Shown here: positions 37,296 through 48,468 of the stretch, piece after piece
Position numbering within the stretch: the stretch's first letter is position 1
How the letters are laid out: each line of letters starts with the position of its first letter
From: Sipunculus nudus
Lineage: Eukaryota > Annelida > Sipuncula > Golfingiida > Sipunculidae
Assembly (NCBI GenBank): GCA_026874595.1
Contig: CM049314.1
Span: forward strand, 70,508,300 to 70,572,299
Length of the DNA stretch: 64,000 nt
Direction of reading: 5' to 3'
Notes under the pieces: model-generated
Told to the model about the DNA's origin: nothing
Seen by the model: only the letters and a program-made list of their open reading frames with translations
The model's database searches: none
Position numbers and translations under genes: made by a program

Positions 37296-40200
37296 TTTAA
37301 CTGGTATTGTAGATACGTTTTCTGAGCGATTTATGAAACTAAGATGGTGGGATCCTGCCATTTCAGTGGCTGACAATCTACAGGTGTCAAGGTTTTTCCT
37401 TGAGAATGTTGAACTGAAGAGAAATTGCAACATAACCTACACCTCAAGTAAGAACATGAAACAACATTTGGTGTCTTTACGGTCTTCTCCATTTTGTTTT
37501 ACCGCAAAGGACGGAAATAATTTGGGAATAACAAAATGTCCATTTTTAGAGAATCGTATTGATAAAAACCCTTATGGTTGTGAAAATGTAAAAAAAAAAA
37601 TCTGGGATATAGAAAAAATCAAATTCGTAAGAACACCAAACAAGCATCGGGCCATTCACAATGTCATTGCTATTCAAGAATAGCCTCAATGACGCGACCT
37701 TTGAACCAAGAGTGATGCACCAGACTTCCACCGCATAACCTACTGTGTGCCAAAAATGTATTTAAGTATAACTTAATATATTTTGAATCCTGCACAATTC
37801 TGCCACTGTTACTTGTATATGTAAACATATCCATGAGATAAAACCGTGTGGTGAATCCTTTTTTAGCTCAGCTGACTGAAAGTCATCTGAGCTATAGCGA
37901 TCACTCTTTGTCCGCCGTCCGTCTGTCCATCACTAATGGTCATGATTTTTGGCATACGTATTGATCATGAGATGTTTCATTAGTTTCTGCAGACTGGTGG
38001 CGCCACCTTTATTTTTCAATTTTTACGAATTGTTTTCTCTATTTTTGAGAACTTTAAAAATGTGAACAGCTATTACCGGGCACAAATTGTAACGACTGGA
38101 CCTAGAATCTTCATTCTTGACACACTGAGAGGTCCATGAAAAGTCTCCATGGAAACCTGAAATAAGGTCTCTGTTACCCATATCCTTTGAGCTGTGGGGG
38201 GCTCCCAATTACCCCCCAGAATAATGGAAAATTTGATACAAAAGCAGAAGTATCTGAACAACTAATGCGGAGATCACCATGACTCTTTGCATGGATATTG
38301 ACCATTAAGTGTTTTTATTAGTTTCTGCAGACTGGTGGAGCCACCTGTATTTTTGTATCCGCCAAAACGAAGTTTTGCAGATACTATGTTTTTGAACGGG
38401 TTCCTCTGCCGCCGCCGCGTTCGTTTCCAGAGAACTCCTCTGAGACTAATAGACTGATTTTTCCGAAACTTACACCTATTATCGGGTCACATGTGAACTG
38501 GTGCCTAACCAATTTGCGTTGACCTCTGACCTTTCCTCTCTGCCCAGCGTCCATTTGTGCGTCTGTTTCCACACATAAACCCTCATATCTCGGGAATCGT
38601 TTGACCGATCAGGAAATAAAATTTATTCAAATGTAGCCCTTGGATAGCTTTATAACATACACAAAAATGGTGGCGCCACCTGTAACCATGTTTGCAGAGT
38701 GTCCATCTGTTCATCTGCCTTGGGGTAAAATCACTCATATATCTGCAGTGAATTGACTAATTAGCCTGAAATTCGGCATGCCTACACATCCTAGATAGCT
38801 TTCTTGATTTGATGACAGGTGGCGCCACCTACATTCACGTTCACGCTGATGACATCCAAGCTCATATCTCGGGAACCGTTTGACCGATCAGGAAATAAAA
38901 TTTATACAAATGTAGCCCTTGGATAGCTTTATAACATACACAAAAAATGGTGGCGCCATCTGTAACCATGTTTGTACAGTGTCCATCTGGTAAATCTGTT
39001 TTGGGTTAAAATCACTCATATTTCTGCAGTGAATTGACTAATTCACCTGAAATTCGGCATGCGTACACATCCTGGATAGCTTTCTTGTTTTTTTTTACAG
39101 GTGGCGCCACCTACATTCACGTTCACGCTGATGACATCCAAGCTCATATCTCGGGAACCGTTTGACCGATCAGGAAATAAAATTTATACAAATGTAGCCC
39201 TTGGATAGCTTTATAACATACACAAAAAATGGTGGCGCCATCTGTAACCATGTTTGCACAGTGTCCATCTGGTAAATCTGCTTTGGGTTAAAATCACTCA
39301 TATTTCTGCAGTGAATTGACTAATTCACCTGAAATTCGGCATGCGTATACATCCCGGATAGCTCCAGATAAAATCACTCATTTCTCTGTAGTGGTTTGAC
39401 ATAACTGCCTAAAATTTTGCAGGTTTATACATCCTGGACAGCTTTCTTGATTTTATGACAGGTGGCGCCACCTAAATTCTTGTTAACGCTGCACACATCC
39501 AAGCTCATATCCCAGGAACCATTTGACCGATTGGGCCAAAATTTTGCATGTGTTTAGATCCCACATAGGTCTTTTTCATACACAAAACTGGAGGGGCCAC
39601 CTGCAACTATTTTTGCACAGCGTCTGTCTGTTTGTCTCCCGTGGGCTAAAATCACTCATGTTCATGTAGTGGTTTGACTTTTTTGCCTAAAATTTCGCAT
39701 ATGTATACAACTTGGACAGCTTTCTGGATTTGTGGTAGGTGGCACAACCTACATACACATTTAGGCTGCAGACATCCATGCTAATATGCAACATACCTCA
39801 CTCTATTTCCCCTTGCCATTCAATCCATGCCTCACTTCACCTGTTCCACTCTGATTTTGGCGGATACACGTAGTCGCTTGTCGGTTACCCGTATTCTAGT
39901 TTTTAAAGTTTACACATTTTTTCTCTATTTTTGAGATATATAAATACAGACTTAATCTTGGCCTGTTGGTTAATCTGTTTGATGCTTCAGTTGAATGAGT
40001 ATATGCTACCATTCTGATGATAACATTTCCTTTTGCGAATCTCTTCCAAGTCAGCTGAGCGTCATGACCCATGGGTCACTTGTTTTAATCGCAAGTGACA
40101 TAATAAAATATAAACAAAAACACGTGATTAATGAGCGATATTCAGATTTTTTTGGTTTATTTTACAGTTGATTTTATTTAACGTCTCTGATGAAATGTTA

Positions 40201-43200
40201 AATTAAAATACGAAAATTTTGGAGTAGTATGTTGGGTAAACAATTGTTCATTCGTAAGATATTACAAAATACGACCTTTTAAGTTGACATTCAGCTCATG
40301 TGGACGCAACCAAGTTGTTTACGATAAGCAAGACCAGCTGCAAGTTAGGAGAGACGGCTAAAATTGTCCAAATACCCCCTGCATCGAGGTAGAGAGGCCT
40401 TTACTGTTTGGTCAATAGTCTATTGTCGAGAGTGGCATTGGGCAATTGTCAAACAAATTAACTTTTCAGTATGTATTGTGTTCCATATATTTTGTTAAAA
40501 TGAGAAAATTAGTTTTATTCAGAGAGTCAGATTAGTTTGTATGTGCAACCCGCATTCAGAAGGGAGTGTGTGTGTGTGTGGGGGGGGGGGGTTCGAGGTC
40601 GTGAACCACCCCGTCATGCTCCTGACCTAATCTGGCCATATTTATTTGCTCCAAATTTATCCTAAAATGTGATAATCATACAAGGGATGCTCTTTCAAAT
40701 TTTCAAATACTTCCGAATATTGAAATAAAAGGAAATGAAGGAATAAGGCTCAGACCTTATTAACTTGAACGAAACCTAATCCATAACTTGCAAAATATTG
40801 GAGTAATGCAGTCAAACCAAAATCAGAGAAACATTTCATGTTTTACAACATCCCAACCCAACAGATAACGGTCATGGTCATTGGTCACGTGCTAAAGTTA
40901 TCATATGAAAAAGCTGCGGATTGGTTGTTTAGTCTCAAAAATATTCATAAACTTAACAATCAGAGTGACACTGGCAACCCATGACAGACGCCACTTGGCC
41001 ACAATATTCAGAAGACCCAGATTTTAAGATAAAATGCGGGGTTTTGTCTTTATGAGGGTTTTTGGCCCTCAATATATTCATAATCAAATTGTGTGATCAT
41101 ATTAACATTTAACGCAATTTCGACCCGCTGACATTAGAGAGTTTACGACCGGCGTACCTGCGTCAGAGTGCCTTTACATCCTTCAAAGCAATCGCTAGCT
41201 CGTCTAGTATACTTTCTAACAAAATCTGCCATGTGCAGGTTCTGTTTAAACTCACCATAATAGTTAATCCCTCAGCATGTTTATTCCTGACCGCATGAAT
41301 TCAAGCATGGCTCGCACGGGTCAACGGACAACTACCTTTAACATGATACAGGAAATGACTCGTTACCAATTTTACCATAGGGATTTTCAGTATGGTTTGT
41401 GAGTTCACATATAATATTTTGTGTTCATTCGTCACTCGTTGCCTAATTTATTTTTTAAATAAATTTTATTACTGAAAAATCATACAAAACACATTTCGCA
41501 CATAATTGTACACATTCACATCAAAAACAATATATACAAAGCATATTGCCTGGATATTATTCCAACTATACTTCAAATTTCAATCCTTGTAATTTGTACA
41601 TGCAGTATATAATCTATTCTAGTGGTCTTTGCAAGATATATTTTCCCCTTGCTTTTTCTTTCAATACTAAAACTACAATGCTACTGTATGTTATAAACGT
41701 TTCCTTATTTTTTTCCATTTTTCTAAATGTGCAGTTATCTTATATTTCTGTTTTGCTATTATATGTTCAAATTCTTCTATATATTCCGATCTCCTTAAAA
41801 AAATCTGGCATTAAATTGTTTGTCTTATGATTATATTCCTTTCTACTTTGATATACATACATTTTAAATGTAAGGAGCACCTGATTTTTTAGAAGGTTGT
41901 TCTTAATTGGAAATTATTGGTTGGTAAATAGTTATGGAGTATTTTAAATAAGAATTCCCTTGAGTACATATCCAATGCGATATTTTGGATGGCTCCAAAG
42001 TAACTCTCCAAGTTGATATTATCATCCTGTATTGTATGCCTTAACTTGACCAATGATGAGGGAGCGGTTGATTTTTGTTCAAGCAATATACCATAAACAC
42101 ATTTAGAACACAAAGATTGTATATTTGTAATACCCTTAGTTTTAATTATAATATGCTCCTCTGATATACCATTTAAACAAGCAGTCATTTCCAAACCTAC
42201 TTCATTGAATATACTCTAGTACAATTCTTTTGTTATTCCATCCTTCCCTGGTGTTTTATTATTTGGCGTACTTTTTAAAGATTTAAGTACCTCTGTGACA
42301 GTTATGCTACCTTCACACTTCAAGGCCTCATCCTCAGTTAGTTCTGGTAACCTATAAATACCTTCCAAGAACTTATCACAATCCTGAGAGGTGACATCTG
42401 AAGATCTTGAAAACCTTTGCATATAGTATTCATGAATATGCGACTTTATTTTGTTGTGATCCATTGTTTCTACAGACCCGACTATTAATTTTTGTTATAC
42501 CTGTCATTTTATGATTTCTCTTTTCAAGATTTAAGAAATATTTTGAGCTGCGCTCGCCCTGCTCAAACCACTAAGCTCTGGATCTAACAATTTTGCCCTC
42601 TGTTATCGATCATAACATTCTTCAAGTTTCTGCTTTAAATCTTTGTATTTTTCAATAATACTGTTATCATTACACTCTCCAATATTAATCTCTAGCTGCT
42701 CCACTTTTTCTAAGTTTATCCGCTTTATTCTGTTAGCTATACTTTTTTTCTTTTGAGTATGCTATTGCAAATTTTGTTATATGATATTTTAAATAGTCCA
42801 CCTTGATTTAGTATTCATATTTGTCTGAAAAGCTTCATGTTTCACTAATTGTATAGAGTCTTTTAAATTGGTTATAAATATGATGTCTTCAGCTAATGAA
42901 TTATTAAATATCTAGTATGATGGCCCATTTTTGGCATTTCGTTTTTGGCAGCTCTCAGCAAAATATACAGTGTACATATACATTTACATATATGATGAAC
43001 CAAGCAATGATCGAATCTATTGTATACTTAAATCCACACACAAATGAATACATCATGTTACATTTTAAGTGTAAAAGCTATTCCTCTTTCTCTAGCCGGA
43101 CATTTCGCATGTCTGCTTGCCAACTTCCTGTTTCATCGAGACCGAGGCTATTACATCATCCAGGTGTACATCCCGACGTTACTGGTGGTGATGCTGTCCT

Positions 43201-45695
43201 GGGTGAACTTCTGGATCAGTATGGACGCTGTCCCGGCCCGGATCAGTCTGGGGGTGATCACGGTCCTCACAATAACAACCCAAGCCTCATACGCTGTACA
43301 GGTAATGCACACATCATCAAAAATAATACGTCTTGTTAAGTATGAGCAGGACACAAAAAGATAGCGCCTTTCCATATTTAACGGTCCCGCAAACGTGTTC
43401 ACTTCGAACTGTAATATACAATTCTCAATTTATAAGTAAGATGCTTCGACTCCTTTTTCCCTGTCTGTTTTTTAACTAGATCTAACATTTTTCCAAAAAT
43501 TAACCTTTGGGCAAAATATATATCACAGGACACGTATTTTCACCTGATTTCAATATTATTGGTCTTACACTGCATAGCCGATTCCCCATTATCGCCCAGT
43601 TGTGTTCATCGGGGGAGAGGGTATGGATAGGCTTCCAGTGATCGGTTGCAAAACATTGCAAACATTTTGTATTCAATACAATGCCCACACTGAACCAATT
43701 TTTTAAAATTTTATATCCTAAAAATTAATGACATCTTTAGACCAAATATATTAAAATTTTACTATAATTACTCTCATGAATCGCTACAAAAATATTTACA
43801 AACATTTAATTTTACAACAAGGACCATGAAACACGAACATGACATAAGACTTTAAGCTACCCATTTTACAAATTAAACCAGAACTATGATAGCAGACAAC
43901 TGTCTGAGAAACATAACACCAAAGTCATAAATGAAACCGACCAAATCATTGTTGACAAAATCTTTACTCATAGTCTTCAAGGTTTGATTTGCTACATTAA
44001 GCAACATTTTATAAATTCATGTAAAGATAAACTGCTACATCTGTAACCAAAATTAGTCTAAGCAAAATGTGTGTTTTTTTAATCAATAACAAACTTATTC
44101 CAGTAACTCAAATTGTAAAAATCTCCCGAGTTTTTCACCGGTTTCCTCATTAAATCATATAGTCTCAAATATTATGAAATGTAAAATCACTTGACCTCCA
44201 CATTTATGTACAATTTCTTTCTCCATGTGTCATGCACATGGGGCTGTTGTGTCAGCGGATTAAAATCCTTAACAACTGTCTCAAGACATAATAAAAACAA
44301 ATATATTGACATATTAAATATATTTTGTATGGATACGTTACTTTTATGTCGAATAAAATATTTCTGTCTCTCTCATTATGGTTCATTAATTTAGTCTTTA
44401 TTAATTCAATATTCGGTTATTCACTTTAATACACTTCTAAACATTTTTACTTTGAAAATAAATTACCGGACGGAGGACGATTATTATGTTTTAAACTCAC
44501 TTTCACATGTCAGCCTAAGGCTGCCATTGTGGCTCTATATCTTCAACTACACGTTCTCTCCCCAGAGTACCCCTGCACCTTGGCGAAGGCACGTTCTATT
44601 TCTCACACCTCACACAAAGGACACACGCTTCTTGTTCACAAGGATCAAACACAACAACATAGCGATTTATTTTTCAATTATCGAAATGGCCGAAAGGTCT
44701 GTCCGCCTTTGGAATGATTGTAATTATAAAGCCAAAACGCATTATACTGTCAGTACTTGGGTTAAAAGTTACAATTGAAGAGCTTTACGACGGGTTATAA
44801 GAAAAGGTTAAAGGTTACCGTGTTTGCCTTTTTGTTCGCGTGGGTTTTAAATTCGCGTTATTTGAGAACAGGAGATTATCGCGAAAATTAAACTTTCGTG
44901 AATAAGACGTCCCATCGTCGGAGGCAAGTCGAAAAAAAGATTTATATTATTACTGATATGTCAAATCTTTTAAATTCTCTTCCGAGAATGAAGAGTTATT
45001 TCTACTCGTTCACGTGTTAACGAACATCAGAAATCCGTACAATAATTGATATGCTCTGTGAAGATTATTGTATGGCGATCTCGCAAAAATTTAACCTCGC
45101 TAATATGAAGGCTAACACGTCATTATGACTTGCCTAGGTGACGTCATATTAGGAACATTAATAGCCATATCCGTCAATTTATTAACCCTTCACAAACGAC
45201 TGGATAACGGCCACATCATTCAGGCTGCAGAGACTGGGGCAAGTTTCCCCCTACACAGACCCCTAGGACAGCCTACTTTATCCCAGGGATGTTAATGGGT
45301 CAGTCCACCTAAAGTTAAGGAGGGGTTGTAGGTAACTGTGATGCCATGTTGTCCTCCCAACTGTCTTACAACCTCCGCCAAGCCTATCTATTCCAATGAC
45401 AAGGCGACAAAGATGGGCTGTCTGTATGGGAAGCCCAACATAATCCAACCTTGTTTTAATTCAAAATCCTAAACGCACGTCCCTCAGACATGGGGTGAGA
45501 AAATAATTAACTTCATGCAGTTATCTTTTGCCACACGAAGGTTCCTTAGTGTAATATATATATATTGTTAAGACTCCCCAAAGGGTCAAAGTTTCCAAGC
45601 AAAACGCAACCAACTGACTAATAACAATATTAGTAATTAATATATTTAATATTTTTGATGATATTACGACCACTATTATTATTATAATTATGATA

Positions 45696-45751
<56 letters not shown>

Positions 45752-48468
45752 CATAATTTTTATTATTATTAATAGGACGAGAAGGCTTATAGGTGTTGAT
45801 CAGTTAATCAGATAAAATTATCGCGGTTAGACCATTGCCTCCCCCCCCCCCCCGAGTGCAAAACCTATTGTATATAATTATTTTTTTTTAAATATTCCTC
45901 TTCAGGTAATCCCTACGTGCTTACGTCAAAGCCATTGACAACTGGATGGTCGTCTTATTATTATTATTATTATTAAATCTTCCTCTTCAGGCAATCCCCC
46001 ACGTGTCCTACGTCAAAGCCATTGACATCTGGATGGTCGTCTGCCTCGCTTTCGTTTTCGCGGGATTACTGGAGTTCGCGTTGGTCAACGTGTTGTCTCG
46101 TCGGAGAGGGAGATTTGCCTTGTCCGTGATTAACAAGAAGGTTGAATTGAAGACGACACATGACAACCTTGATCCCAGCGCTTTCATCCGTCAGGAATTA
46201 TGGGCGCGATATGGCTACGAAAGAGATCCGATTGAACAGGTGTGTTTGTTAAATGTGAAATATATATTTATTATATTTATGATAATCAAACACAATTACA
46301 GTAAAAACTCGCCTAACCACCGCCAAGGTTTTTCGACCACCTAAAACTAACGACCACTTTTTCGGGTCCCGATTGTTTTCGCTCTCCATATTAGACCACC
46401 TCGGAAAAATGCGACCAATTAATCGATGGTTTTACTGGTAGTTCATATTATAAAATTATTTCAACTGTTTTTTTTTCTGATAAATAATATATAATTTCCC
46501 ATAAATAAAGCATTTAAGAAATCCCTGGTATTCACATGATACATGAACAGACGATTAAATAAAAGGGTCCTTCAAATGGGAAATTTTGATACAACTACAG
46601 GTCGCAGTTTGGCAATAGCAGTTGGGTGATCTCAAGTGAGATATATATATATATATTTAAATATATAAATATTTTTTAGACGCAGTTACGGCCATTTTCC
46701 CTAGGGTAGTTCTGCGGGGTACCGTATTCCCAAGTTCGTTCACTATCTGTGGCCAAACAATTTTTTTTTAATCTGCGTGGTCACCCAGGGGTCATACAGA
46801 GTCCGTATTTCAGGTTATATTCAGAACAATTGTGTTGCATTAATATATACTAGTTATAGCAGCCTTTGCATGATTGGTCAGATTCTGCATTACGTCACCA
46901 ATCGTCAGACGGCTGAGCTAAAAAATATATTTCTCGGCCGCGTAAACAGGCGTTACACGAGCCACATTGCTGGTTGTCTCGTAATAATTTTATGAAATAG
47001 CACCCTCATGCGCTCGCAGGAAAATGGTGTACCCCTCCATTTTTAGTAAACATAGTATACGTGCCCATGTTGACAAGCGAATGTGAGGAAGTTGAAAGGT
47101 CGCTTTTTATTGTACAAGAGAGCAAGTGAAACATTTTGATATAATTTGCAAAATATTCCCGATTATCCGCCATATTTCCTCGCTAGATGTGTTTGGATTA
47201 CGATCGGAGGCCATTTTGGCGGGACCCTCTAATTGTGTTATGTAATGGATTTAAATGAAACGGATAATCTGTGCAAAGTTATACACGGTCTCTGTTTGTT
47301 GCAAACCATGCTTTGTTTAGCAAGATTCTCCAGGTCTTACCGCCAGGGCTTGCACAGAGCAGAGAATTGTAATCAGACCAATGAGAGCGTGGTATTGTAT
47401 TGTGCATCCAGCTCCATATTTTAAACATGCGGCACCCGCTCTTGCCTGTCCGATTACACTCGTTCTGCGTGCGGAGCACCGTCAGGTGGCGCTCTTTTGT
47501 TTATATTTATAAAAGGTTCAAAAAACTATTTTATTTAATACAAACCAAATAACGAAATGCACATCATAAAGTACGAATAAAGCAGGTTTACTAGTTTCTG
47601 TATCTATGATTGTCGTCATTTTGTAAGCGATGGCCCATTGGCTCATTTTTTTCATAAATTTGCATTAATTTTAATCATTTTGAATCTCACATTGAGACAA
47701 TTTAGCTTAGTAAATATGTCAGTTGCCTCACTGATGTCATAAATGATTGCCAATTTTTTTTAATGTTCAAATCAAATGTGAAATACATTTAATAAAGTGC
47801 TGAAAATTAATCAAAATTACTTTTGTATAATGAAAATATAAATTTCTCAATAAACAGTGGCGGATCCAGAGGGGGCGCCTGCGGCTCGAGTCCCCGTTGA
47901 GCTGAAACATCTCTCATTTTAATTTATATCGTTTCCCAATTTTTTTTATCAATTTTCACTTTTTAGATTCTTTTATTCCCTAGCAATTATATTATTAAAT
48001 TATCCACAGTTTATTACTTTCCAATTCAGAAGCTTAGGATATTAATGAACAGCTTTATAATTTACTAGCATCGAAATATTTCTATAACCATTCCATACCC
48101 TCGACCATGAACCTACAATTAACTTTAAGGAAACATGGTGAAATAAGTGAAATAAAAAAAGAACAACAATTTTTTCTATTTTTCCTAGACCGAAATAATA
48201 ATAATAACCAATAATGATAATTTCGTCAGTACTCGTTTGGAATTTTTTTTCATCACATGTACTCATCGCACAAGGCCAATGTGGAGTAATGTTTTACATT
48301 TTACAGTTTATCAGCGTCCCACGTGATCAGCAAGAGAGAGAGAAGACAGAGGGAGGAATGTCACAGGCAGAGAAGGTGGACAGACTGGCTCGTCTGGTGT
48401 TCCCAATATTATTTCTACTTTTTAACGTCTTCTACTGGTGTTTCTATCTGCTGATGTGGAAAGACTGA
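32806..48468 (+). CDS. Cys-loop ligand-gated chloride channel subunit, glycine-receptor/GluCl-like (9 coding exons)
   Basis: Join 32806-32918, 33921-33985, 34264-34331, 34822-35048, 36703-36785, 37313-37447, 43096-43301, 45991-46239 and 48307-48468. Every junction is GT-AG and in phase, giving 1308 nt and 435 aa. Signal peptide 1-23. The ligand-binding domain carries [20 protein letters not shown] (Arg91, equivalent to the ligand-binding Arg of loop D), [11 protein letters not shown] (loop A), IYSVR, the Cys loop C165-C179 and a second pair C224-C236 around loop C, as in glycine and glutamate-gated chloride channels. M1 is about 250-270. M2 begins with PAR (277-279), the anion-selectivity motif. 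M3 is about 311-332, the M3-M4 loop is short, and M4 is about 411-431, ending LLMWKD. It should form a plasma-membrane pentamer conducting chloride. The agonist (glycine, glutamate, GABA or other) cannot be fixed. Pore position 6' is Ile285 instead of the usual Thr. Confidence 0.95.
33921..33985 (+). CDS. Channel exon 2: N-terminal helix
   Basis: It encodes [20 protein letters not shown], the conserved entry to the extracellular domain. Acceptor ttcatttcag, donor CGAAG|gtgagc. Confidence 0.95.
34264..34331 (+). CDS. Channel exon 3
   Basis: Encodes [20 protein letters not shown], the first beta strands. Donor ATG|gtaagt, phase 0. Confidence 0.95.
34822..35048 (+). CDS. Channel exon 4: loops D, A and E
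   Basis: Contains [25 protein letters not shown] and [15 protein letters not shown]. Acceptor tttacag, donor GTTCG|gtaaga. Confidence 0.97.
36703..36785 (+). CDS. Channel exon 5: Cys loop
   Basis: Encodes the 13-residue Cys loop with the invariant FPFD motif ([15 protein letters not shown]). Acceptor ccatggag is weak in pyrimidines immediately before AG but has a T-rich tract just upstream. Donor GAGCT|gtaagt. Confidence 0.95.
37234..37293. repeat. (TTA)n microsatellite
   Basis: A trinucleotide run about 20 bp before the acceptor of channel exon 6. Confidence 0.95.
37313..37447 (+). CDS. Channel exon 6: loops B and C, first Cys of the second pair
   Basis: Reads from YTFSERF through [19 protein letters not shown] to TYTS. 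The acceptor lies beyond a (TTA)n tract. Donor CTCAA|gtaaga. Confidence 0.95.
37861..40084 (+). repeat. Palindrome-bounded dispersed repeat (about 2.2 kb) with internal tandem units
   Basis: It starts with a hairpin TAGCTCAGCTGACT-GAA-AGTCATCTGAGCTA (37864-37894) and a GTCCGCCGTCCGTCTGTCC tract. It ends with GTCAGCTGAGC and a perfect palindrome TGACCCATGGGTCA (40065-40078). Inside are one full and one partial copy of a 335-bp unit shared, inverted, with 60692-62075, then the 280-bp tandem at 38582-39790. The 12-bp palindrome GGTGGCGCCACC or a one-base variant recurs through it. It lies in channel intron 6. The element class is not known to me. Confidence 0.75.
38582..39790 (+). repeat. About 280-bp tandem repeat, 3-4 units
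   Basis: The marker CTCATATCTCGGGAA lies at 38582, 38861 and 39143, with a diverged copy at 39504, giving spacings of 279, 282 and 361 bp. Each unit carries two GGTGGCGCCA-type palindromes. Confidence 0.85.
41445..42905 (-). mobile_element. L1-like LINE remnant, internally deleted
   Basis: On the minus strand, a decayed endonuclease-RT linker ([19 protein letters not shown]-like, spread over two frames near 42520-42590) leads to [14 protein letters not shown] at about 42219-42260, the first RT block. The RT core is then missing. A C-terminal piece (41889-42194) and an AT-rich 3' end with AATAAA-like sequence follow. It lies antisense in intron 6 of the channel gene. Borders are approximate. 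Confidence 0.75.
42216..42464 (-). pseudogene. L1-like ORF2 fragment before the RT core
   Basis: The sequence running to [20 protein letters not shown] is the conserved approach to RT block 1 of L1-type elements. A stop follows directly. Confidence 0.8.
43096..43301 (+). CDS. Channel exon 7: M1 and M2 pore
   Basis: Contains [25 protein letters not shown] (M1) and [17 protein letters not shown] (M2). Acceptor tttctctag, donor GTACAG|gtaatg. The preceding intron (5.6 kb) carries two mobile-element remnants. Confidence 0.97.
45268..45345. repeat. Short dispersed repeat, family D, copy 2
   Basis: Relative of 9095-9175. Shared blocks are AGCCTACTTTA, TTAATGGGTCAG and GAGGGGTTGTAG. It lies in channel intron 7. 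Confidence 0.4.
45688..45774. repeat. (ATT)n microsatellite
   Basis: Long ATT run in channel intron 7, interrupted by two ATAATTATGATAATT-like phrases. Confidence 0.93.
45891..45954 (+). pseudogene. Degenerate duplicate of channel exon 8 acceptor and first 50 bp
   Basis: TTCCTCTTCAG plus about 49 bp matching the start of exon 8 (real exon at 45991), including TACGTCAAAGCCATTGACA and CTGGATGGTCGTC. A 2-bp net deletion shifts the frame and leads to an early TGA. A (TTA)n tract separates the two copies. It has no matching donor of its own that I can see. Confidence 0.9.
45991..46239 (+). CDS. Channel exon 8: M3 and start of the M3-M4 loop
   Basis: Encodes [17 protein letters not shown] (M2-M3 loop and M3 start) and the basic start of the intracellular loop. 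Acceptor tcctcttcag. A degenerate copy of its first 50 bp and acceptor lies just upstream (45891-45954). Confidence 0.97.
46299..46439. repeat. Small MITE-like element
   Basis: Ends ACAGTAAAAACTC and GATGGTTTTACTGG are inverted repeats over 8-9 bp. The inside repeats CGACCACC-type phrases. It lies just inside channel intron 8. Confidence 0.45.
47285..47500 (-). repeat. Dispersed repeat, family C, copy 2
   Basis: Reverse-strand relative of 11488-11700, in channel intron 8. Shared blocks are AGAGCGGGTGCCGCATG, CTCATTGGTCTGATTACAA and CCCTGGCGGTA. Confidence 0.7.
48307..48468 (+). CDS. Channel exon 9: M4 and stop
   Basis: Acceptor ttttacag. Encodes the Glu/Lys-rich loop end and M4 ([15 protein letters not shown]), then TGA at 48466. 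A donor-like GAG|gtaagc lies 5 bp after the stop, so a spliced 3' UTR is possible. An AATAAA lies at 48933-48938. Confidence 0.95.
   Translation, partial: FISVPRDQQEREKTEGGMSQAEKVDRLARLVFPILFLLFNVFYWCFYLLMWKD

Noticed and set aside
37164-37433. Poly-Asn frame on the minus strand
   Set aside because: Translation of the TTA microsatellite antisense to channel exon 6.
37861-40084. Helitron, on account of terminal hairpins
   Set aside because: The hairpins are at the very edges, without the expected CTRR end a few bases beyond and without a TC start. No Rep/helicase fragment is seen.
44452-44778. 108-codon frame with an RLWN phrase resembling a LINE RT C-terminus
   Set aside because: The resemblance is one short phrase. 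No other RT motif lies nearby, so it is too weak to call.
45521-45754. Poly-Ile frame on the minus strand
   Set aside because: Translation of the ATT microsatellite.
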